Below, one piece after another: positions 51,871-61,565 of a DNA stretch of 64,000 bases (positions are counted from its first letter, which is position 1; the number at the start of each line of letters is the position of its first letter). The DNA comes from Ooceraea biroi. Its lineage: Eukaryota > Arthropoda > Insecta > Hymenoptera > Formicidae. The translations under genes were made by a program, and so were the position numbers. The notes beneath the pieces are model-generated. The model was not told the origin of the DNA and did no database searches. It was given only the letters and a program-made list of their open reading frames with translations. The stretch covers positions 15,182,278 through 15,246,277 of the forward strand of contig NC_039507.1 of NCBI RefSeq assembly GCF_003672135.1, given 5' to 3'.

Positions 51871-52175
51871 TGCATGTATACATGTATAATCGATCGACAC
51901 GTAATTTGCTTGCATTAAACTGAGATGTACATACACACTATGCCGCGAGCCTGCTCATCGGCCGAAATACTGCACGGTGCTCTGAAATAAGACGTCGCCA
52001 CTTGCTGCTACTTACAAAAGTCGTCCTCACAATTTCGCGAGCATACTGTTCTCATGTCATTAACATATTGCCCGATAGGGCTCTATTCTAGCAAATGCAT
52101 CTATTATATTTTTAGGTGGTCATATATATGTCTCGGTGAAGTATATAACAAATTCGCAGTTATTAAAATATAAAT

Positions 52176-52196
52176 TCTCTCTCTCTCTCTCTCTCT
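52176..52196. repeat. (CT)n microsatellite
   Basis: CT run of about 20 nt. Confidence 0.9.
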
Positions 52197-53321
52197 TCCT
52201 CTTTCCCTCTTCTAATGCTAGTGAGAATTACCAAATTACAATCATTTAATCAATGATGCAATTTCGTTAATTACTATATATCGCATTTATTCGATAATAG
52301 TTTCATAAAACGTATCATACGCGCACGTATAGGATGTCTAGCATTAAAGGTGTCATCCTCGATTTGTGATAACAGCATACGCAAGCTTATATCTATGTAA
52401 GATTCAGAATTGAACTATACTTAGCGTCAAGTGTAAATTATAAATTTGCATTTTTTGTGTTCCACGCTGCGACACACAAAAGCCATTCATTTTCCGCGCT
52501 ACACACGTTCCTAAGTGCGCGAGCGACTTCACTCGCGATGCTTTTGTCGGATCTATGGAATTCCGCATGAAATCTTGAGACACACACATACACACGTGAG
52601 ATCCATGTTTCCTGGGCGTCATGGCTGCGTACTTGTGCTGCTGTGACCCGTGTGAGATTTCCGTGCGAGTGAGCGCGAAATTGCCGCTACTCTACATCGA
52701 TGAACAGTCGTTATTAGAGACGTTCGAGTCAGAGACTCTGACTGAAAGAATTCATTACAGAAGCAAAATAATTTTTATGTATAAATGGTTCATTATCAAT
52801 AAGTTTAAGATTAATTAATTACATTAATATAGTAATTCCAAATTACATGATAATTTTGAAAAACTAAATTTAATTGAGCATAATTTTTCATAAATTGAAA
52901 TACGATAATATACGATTATAGAAGAATAATTTACTATCACTATTTTATATATCATGCACAATAAAGTAACAGATGAGTTTTAAATCATATATGATATTTT
53001 TCGTAACGAATTAGAGTAAATATATGTAGATATGAATAACAAGTGTTTAGGTATATCTTGAAAAATGATAGAAATGATAAAAATTGATACAAAAGAAAGA
53101 TACTGCTCTGGCTCGAATGCGTCCCTAGCAATTAGCTCGACATTACTAACACACGGGAACACAGGAACTCACCGTTAATGTATATTGATACGAAGTGGTG
53201 ACTAGCAGATTCTCGCCGAGCACTCCACCGTCCGTGTCCGGTCTGTGCATTCTCGTAGGCAGAAAGAGCTCCCAGGAATAGAAGAAGAAATAATATCGCG
53301 GAAGATATCAAAGAGGAGGCA

Positions 53322-53363
53322 TGTGTAATGTGTAATATGTGTAATGTATAATATGTATAATTT
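53322..53363. repeat. (TGTAATA)n-like minisatellite
   Basis: Five or so units of tgtaat with 1-3 nt variation (gtgtaatgtgtaatatgtg…). Confidence 0.75.
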
Positions 53364-53901
53364 GTGAAACTAGATGAAATTTAACTGCGTTTGTAAAATT
53401 TATGTTTGTCATGATATAATACAATTAATCTGATGGCGATGGCGATCCATCGCTCATGCTGCATTTGCACACCAAGATGTGTGCGGTAAAACATTTTCTA
53501 TCGCATTAATAATTAATCCATTGCTGTTTCTCATTATAGACAACAGTCTTATAAGTACCGCGGTGCTCTACCGGTTGCTTGACGAATAAATAAGCATTTA
53601 TGAATACTTATTTCGAATTAAGTCGCAATATTAATGTGTTACAGGCCATTAGAAGAGCGCTTTGTTCTTCGTATTATTATTCGCATCTGCTTGTGAGCTG
53701 TTGCTTAAATATGAAGTATCAAAAAATAATAAATATTAACTATCTTACTTGGTGCAAAATGCATGATTTTGATGGAAGCCAACATTTTAAGTTCCAAGCA
53801 AAATTTCTTTTTAAACTGACGCCCTTTAAAGGCCTGTATATTAAAATAGGATCGCACACTAAATTGCATATTTACTTTAGTTTACTTTAATTAATGTCTC
53901 C

Positions 53902-53963
53902 TTTTTGCTATTATCCGATAGCAAAATGTTAATTTTTTCTTCTCGAGATACTCGAGAAGAAAA
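53902..53963 (-). promoter_or_regulatory. Two hairpins just downstream of the cv-2 stop codon
   Basis: Inverted repeats at 53903-53926 (9 bp arms, 6 nt loop) and 53935-53963 (13 bp perfect arms around ctcgag, 3 nt loop), 127-187 nt beyond the stop. They would be stem-loops in the cv-2 3' UTR. A possible variant signal ATTAAA (minus strand, 53886-53891) follows them. Confidence 0.5.
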
Positions 53964-54089
53964 GAAAAAAACAAAGGGCATAAAATTTCTCTAAATGCAG
54001 ATAAAATGTACGCGAATTTCAGTGTGAGCGTTTTTGCCTTCGAGATAGAGTTTCTAGAGGCCGAACCTGACGACGGGTAAAGTGCGCGA

Positions 54090-54348
54090 TTAATGTAAAC
54101 GGCGAGCAAGATTCGTCGCCGGACTCGTCGACTGGTCCCAAACGGTCCGACATCTCGTGGCCTTTCGCCAGTGTGGCAGTTGAATGCCAAGCCGCTTGCA
54201 CTCGTGCGCGTATGCCATGAAAACCTCACAGTAGCAATGCTCGGTCGGGCACTCGCACATGTCTTGTAGGCAGGCCTTGTAGTACATCGCCGGGTTCACC
54301 TTTTTGTGACAAGGATCGAAGATTTGTGATCTCAGTCGATTGCATAAT
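54090..54348 (-). CDS. cv-2: cv-2 terminal exon: cysteine-rich C-terminus
   Basis: Encodes RLCNRLRSQIFDPCHKK…, CLQDMCECPTEHCYCEVFMA and the tail to ARRLH and TAA. The CECP…CYCE block is shared with BMPER's post-VWD region. The acceptor is ccattacag. The reading frame ends about 20 residues after PHW, without a TIL domain. Confidence 0.93.
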
Positions 54349-57300
54349 CTGTAATGGAGAAACGCAATTAATCCATGTACGCGCGAAAAAGAAATTACAC
54401 AGTGTCGTAAAGTAATGAAGCGCTAATTTGCAGCGTTCTTAATGAAAATTTCATTAAGATTAAATAACACAAACTGATTAAAAATTGTCAATTATTTTGG
54501 TAATTATATATGTATCTTGCATTAACTTAAAAAATGTTAATTCATATTTAGTATGTGATATATATATATATAAAATATTTGAATTACAATTAATGAGTTA
54601 CGTGAGTAAGGTAATTTACCGGTGATCCTTTCTTCCTCGACAACGTTTCTCCTTGTCGCCATTTCCGATTCTTGGAGCTCGACTGCACATCTTCTTGGCG
54701 CCCACGGTCCAGGATTGACCAAACTGTTGTGGATCTTGCAGTAGTCGGCCGCGTCGCGTAGTAAAGTCGTCCTTGATCTGGGAATTGAAGTTACCGCAGA
54801 GACCGCACAGCCGACTCCTGTATGACGAAGGTGCGGACACTTCGAGAAAGCTGATACTGTCCCAGAGGACCTTGATCCCAATCTGCGTATTGACGATCAC
54901 GCTGTCGACCGTACGGTTGATGTCCACTCGGTTAGCAATGCGATAAGGAACGTCCACCCTCTTCCCGTTCACCTTCACTCTCATTTTCTGACCAAGGTTC
55001 ACTTTCAAGTCGCCGATCTGCAACACGAGATTATGCGAGATGTGAACCGAAAGAACGGAAGTTGCTTCCTTTCTTATAATTTGAGAACATCACTTTGCTA
55101 GAGAAAACCTTGCCTCAGGGTAGTCCCCATTTCGCAACATATTATTTGTCAAGCAATCTGTCAATCAGTCTTTATTCGTTTACATATAATTACAAATTCT
55201 CTTAACTATATTTTTATGAATTATGAATATTGCAAGGTCAAGTTTTTAAATATTTTATTATCTGATTTATAAGAAAGATCTATCCCATATCATACTTTTC
55301 TTAAAGTGTTTACGCAATTTTGTACATACCTTTATGGCGACTGTTTTAGTCCACGCTGAAGACTTTGTTTTTCGAGCATCGTTAGTTACACGTATGCTAA
55401 AAGTATGATCGACACAATCACTGACTAACTGATACTTGCACGCTCCTTTGAAGCTGTATAATTTACCATCGAAGGTACGATAGTGCGGGTCCCCGAAAAC
55501 TGTACAAACACCATCACCTAGAAAAGTAATAGTTTTTGATTTTTGATACGAATGCGATTTCATACGATACAGACAGCGAGAAAAAAGTGCATAAAATGTA
55601 CTCACTCTCGACGCATCGCGGACAACATTGACCCTCCGGATGTTGCAACTTCGAATTCGGCGGGCAAGGTAGATTTAACTGCGGACACATAGGCATTGCG
55701 CAGCGCACTTTGCCTTGTTTGCAGGCGCATGCCTTGCAGGAATCAAGCTTCCAAGATTCGCCATCCTGCCTAGGACAAAAAAGAACGTTTAAACCAGGAC
55801 AGGAGATAAGATACAGCCTAAGTCTGGAATGCGGTCAATAGATATAAAATGATAATATTTCGACGAAAATAATAACAAAAAATTTATTTCTTATTTTTAA
55901 TAGTCATGAATAAATTGTTATTAATTAATTAAGTGGTTATTTCAATCTTATGATAAATAGCATTTTTTAATTTATATCAAGGCTACATTTCATCCTGTTG
56001 CTTTGCATCGAGATGCAAACATTGTCGCGTTGCGGAATATAAGATTGGACGACACGAACATTGGCGATAAACAAAAGCATGATACTCGCCTCGTAAGTTC
56101 TTCCACCATAAGAGCAAGAAGCCTTGCTCTCTTCAACGAGCGGACACTGCGGACAACACTGACCGGGTACGGTCATCTGATGCTCGCTGGGACATTCCAA
56201 CACTGGACAGGTCTCTTTGATACACGAGATCGCCGAATTGGCGCAGGTGCAACGCGTGCAATGATCCACGTAAAACTGGCTGCCCGATTTGTACAAATGC
56301 GTCCCGAGCATGCACGCACCTTTCGGAGGCGAGAAATATTTTGCACTACCTACGTAAAAAAAGAATGAAACATTATCTTCTCGTATACTACACTGTTATA
56401 TACACGCGAGATATTTTGTTTCTTATAAATAATTCTTATTAATTATATATGTATATTTTTCACATTTAATGTAATGTATTATATTTGAAGATATTTTTAA
56501 ATTTTATACAAATTTTATGTATTACGATAGGTAATTACGATAATTTGCATTTCAAGAGATCTCTATTTCTTGACGATAGCATCTCGATTCAATGTAATTA
56601 TGAAGAAAATTGAGAGTTTTACAGTCTATATTTTCTTGTAAAATTTAAAACTTGCGATAAGATATTTACAGTTACTTGGCATCCTATGCTCTTGAATGGT
56701 TAGATGACAATCGTAATATTACGTGTAGTTGATTTTTGCGCAATTGCGACATTGGAAAATAATCAGATTCGCACAAAACCGGTTCGCGTCTCTGATATTG
56801 TGAGAGAGATCGGAATAACCTATAAATTCAAAGTGACTTTAATTGTTCGTGCAATTGTCTAGAAAATGTTCGTTTTGAAAAATGTTTTCGCAAAATGAAA
56901 CTCTGCCTGCTATTTCTCTCCATGGAGATGCTTACGCAATAAAAAACCAATCTGTTGTACCTTTATATAATATTATACCCACATAGACAATTATCCGGCG
57001 TAAAGAGACAATGAAATTATTGCATACTGAATTTAAATGGACGATTCAAACAAACAATAATTGAAAAGATAGATTGTTTCTTTGCGAAACAATCCGAATG
57101 CTAAATTCAGATAATTTCGATGCACCGACACGAGATTCATCATAGGAATAATGACAATTATGTAACTCCTTTCACCTCGACAGTGCGGGCAGCATTCGCC
57201 AGGATCGTGAACAATCTTCGAAGTAAGACAATTGAGTGCCGGACAAGCTTGCTTTGCACAGGTGAGCCGTCCGTCATTGCACCTGCAGGTTACGCAGGGA

Positions 57301-60300
57301 TCCTCCGTCGTTGTCACTGATCTATCCGCCGTGACCTTTTGCCCATTCACGAAGCATCCTGTAAAATGCGATTTAAATTTGTTTCTCTCTGTACCTTGAC
57401 ATGAAATTAATGTTTCACCCCCGCGAGTAATAGTTTATCCGAGATACACACACACATACACATACGAAGTACATTAATGCAGAAAAGATATGATAGACAA
57501 GAACACATTCCTCAGTTGTATCATTTGAAGAATGTAAATGATTATGGCAGTACTTGTGTTAGAGCATTAGATTTATGGAATTACTTATCGAGAGGAAAAA
57601 GAAGAATAAAAAAAAAAGAAAGAATTATAGTACACGCATTATATCGTTTGTTCGTTTTTCGTCGAGTAGAGAGACGGCGCTGTAATTTTCAATCATTATC
57701 GTTCTTCCCTCGTTATATCAGGGGAACATTCCGGCCTTAATTGCGTGGCGGGATGCATTCAGGAATCGTGAGAAATATTTGTGAGATTGGCGTGGATAAT
57801 TAGCAGCAGAAGCAGTAGCAGTAGTAGTAATAACAACAGCAACAGCAATATCAGTACGTATGAAAAAGGAAGAAAAATGTTAACGCACCTGCACATACGG
57901 GGCAACATTGACCAGGTGCGGCTGGTATCGGATTGGAGCAAGGCGTGTAACATCGTAGTTTCGATTCAGTGACAACTCCCGCTTTGCAGGTGAATATTCG
58001 GCACGGGTCGTTCCCTTCTGTCCATTCTGTGTCCGATGCGTGATAAACGCCGTTCCGTATGCATCCTGTAATGATCCATAAAAAAATGCTAAGTCATAAA
58101 AAGGCTAAACTCCTCGAAATTTGCATTTATTTATATGAAAGCTATGGAGTTTCGGAGACCCGCCAATCGATCCGTGCGCTCCATCAAATTAGAAATTAGA
58201 AGTATCTATAGAAAAAGCGTTGATATTTGAACGCGTACATGATTATCATTGGCATTCAAAACTTTCTATCTTTCTCTTATAAGAGAGAAATGAGAGAGAG
58301 AGAGAGAGAGATTATATAATTATATAATAATATAAAATCATCCCGAATAATGGAGTTCTATTTTTAACCGTATGTTACCACTTGTTATCGTGTGTTATCA
58401 TTTGAAATTTGGCATTTCGTTGTGGTCCATTCATGTACTTCGTTTAGACATTTTCCAAGCGAGTTCTGCTGCCGACGGGCGCTATACAAGCGAACTTACG
58501 TCACTATTAATAATATATACATATAATTAATAGGGAACGATAACGGGGAGCATCTGTCAGCTACGTGTCGTAAACAGAGACGGTCGCGGGAAGCTGTGAC
58601 GCTCAAGTTCCTTCGGGTTTATCACCGTGTCGGCGAACAGAAGTGCCTTTGTGCCTCGGCCGGGCTGGGAACAATGCTCTGCCGGCCAAGCATTCCGCGA
58701 GTTCTCGCCTTTCCTTCTTACCGCTGACACTCCTCATTTTCTTTCACGTTTCTTCTATCCTGGTCACGACGCAAGCTCGCGCGAGCCAATTAGCACAATT
58801 AGGATAATTAGCTGAATTAGTGGATGCACACGGACAAATGTACTCACCTGTGCACCTGTAGCAGCACTCGTTGTTGCGCGGTTCCAGTAACGCGTAACAG
58901 CCTTCGACACTTGGACACTGTTGTTTCAAACACTCCACAAATCCGTTCTGCAAAGAAATGGGAGACATTTAATTTTTTTTACACGTGAGAATTTTACAGA
59001 GCATACACAGATTACAGAAATCGCACATCTTCTCTCATTCGTTTGCGATATGTTATTATGTATCTCAGAAAAAGTACTGATTTGTCAAGTAATCTGTAGA
59101 CGAAGAGAGAACATTTTGAAGGAGGGAAAGAAAACCTTTCATTGTTAATATACAGTTGCGCGTAATAACAAATTCACACAAAGATAATGACTTGTTGAAA
59201 TTATCAATCAAGAGACACCTCTTAAGTAGTGTCTCGCGCCAAGTGCAAGCACAAAGCGCGCATGGCGGCGAGACACCCGTGAACATATATCCATACAAAA
59301 TTTATCTTTTCAAAAAAAAGATACAAAAAAAGACGCCAAGTGCACGCGCTGATTGGTTTTATATACATATAATATAACAAAGTATTATATTAGAGATTTG
59401 CAAATAATTTACAATTCTGTTTACAATCATTTTTCACACAAAACGTATGACATGAGATAAGTTATCTTACAAAAATACAACCTTACACAATTTTTTAATG
59501 GAACAATACTTGGCGCTGCTGGATTTTAATATATGAGACAATATAATAACATAAATTTTATGGAAGAAAGATCTTTTTAGATCCTTTTATCTTGTATTCT
59601 TTTTGTCATCAATCAGTGCGTGCACTTGGCGTCTTTTTTGTATCTTTTTATTGAAAAGGTAAGTTTTGTATAGTACATATATTCAGACAAGTATTTCCTG
59701 GAGAATACACTTCACGATTTGAAATATAAATCAAAACAGCATGGAAACTAATATCGCTTTGTCGTGTTTTATGTTTTACAGACGCTGAACTGACTAAACT
59801 GAGTAGGTGTACGCGCGCGACAACAGCTTCACGTGTAATTATTTTCGCGTAACTGTAACCTGCATCGCATCGGGAGTGTCGTACTTTTTCGCGCGTTTTA
59901 GAATAGTACCGGCAGTGCCGTATTTTCGCGAGTGCAATCAATCAAGGACTGAGAGGAGGAGGCTCAAGAAGGGCAACGGGCGACGCAATTGTAAGGTGAG
60001 TAGGTGGAAGATTTATTTAACAAAAAGTCAAAAAGAATTTCCACGTTTTATTATTCATGAATGAGATAAATACAATTCTTCTATAAACTTTGACTTGCAT
60101 CATCAATTAATCACAAGTTTTAATTGTAATAATAAAAGTTGGAATAATTATTTTTGTTCCAGATTGAGAGGATCTTACGATCTCTGCGACAGATTTGCGG
60201 CACCGAAGGATCCGGTTCGGGTCAAGCAGGATCGGCTCGAAGGTAAATTTATAAACTTTATTTCATATTTTGTATACTTTTTTGCGGTTTTGTGATCCGA

Positions 60301-61523
60301 AATGCATTGGTTAAATTAATTCAAAGCGCAATGTAACTCCGCAAAGATTTAATACTTTATATATTTATTTAAATGTATCTGAAATTTAATTTGTTTTTTC
60401 TCATTTTTGTTTCAGAAATGAATAGCAGAATGCGGCCGGTTCTGAATCGCGGCTAGTCGGTGAGTAATAAGCAGCAAACTATTTATAACTATATTATTGT
60501 ATTTCGCTTGTAGAGTAGCAGTAATGCATGCGGTATTAATATTTTTATTATATGTATTTTGGCACTTTAAGAGATTTAGTAGTATTAGATACTCGGGAAG
60601 TTTCGTTGGCAAGTAGTCTCGTCAGCTTTTGTCACGAGAAAAAAAAGGAACGACGAGGAATGTGGGCATTCTAAATAAAACGCATTATAAATCGGGGAAT
60701 TTGGCTACGCGCGGCGATTGAATCACACCGCAGCGCGAAGCGGCGACAGTGAAATTCCGGCTTGATTTTTTTATCACTTGTCTTGTTCTGATTCCACGTA
60801 AATACCCGCGCGTTATCGCGTTCCAGTAATTATTTCTCCGGTTTCGTTATCACGCTCGAGTTCTATAATTAAGCCTTTATGGGATTTATCTTCTGTCAGA
60901 ATTACGTAAAGTAATTCAGCGTCCAGGCCAAGCGGTCACATATGCGTAAGAGTCGGACCTAATTAGACGCGCTGCGAAAGAAACCTCTCTGTTATTCTAT
61001 CACTTTTACGCAACGCGTTCAGAAATTAATTGATTATTTCCGTAATTACGTGCGGACGAAAACAGTATAACTAGGAACGATAACGTATAACTAGGAACAC
61101 TCGAAAATATACGAAAGATAATTAAAGAGAAGTGGTTAAACAGACATGACAGATATGACAACGTGACAACCGAAAATACTCGTTGTTTCCCCAAAACGCA
61201 TGCATTCCCTCAATATTCATGTAACTCGATCTGCACTTCTTCCTTAATCTCACGCATAACTGCATTTTATGCTACATAATCATCATTGCGAGCATTGTAT
61301 TTATCATGTTGCAATAAGAATAATTCTGATAATAACAAGAACATAAGTAAATAAGTGCTTCGAGAGGATCACTTCTGTAGGCAGCAGATGTTCACTCGTC
61401 CGGCACGATTTGCGGTCACGCCTCATAAATTGCGAATGATCGATCGCATTCGAGCGCTTCGGCGCAACAAACAAATAATTATGTCACACGTCGCTCGTCG
61501 CAATAGCAGCAGTAGCAACGGCA

Positions 61524-61565
<42 letters not shown>

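Larger units (their letters stand above)
45831..54089. other. Region between the convergent PKC and cv-2 genes
   Basis: About 8 kb in which I see no protein I recognise on either strand and no tRNA. Open frames at about 46.85-47.3, 49.1-49.5 and 50.3-50.6 kb have no motif and no consistent codon pattern. Several further AATAAA copies could extend the PKC 3' UTR. Simple repeats and hairpins are listed separately. Confidence 0.7.
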
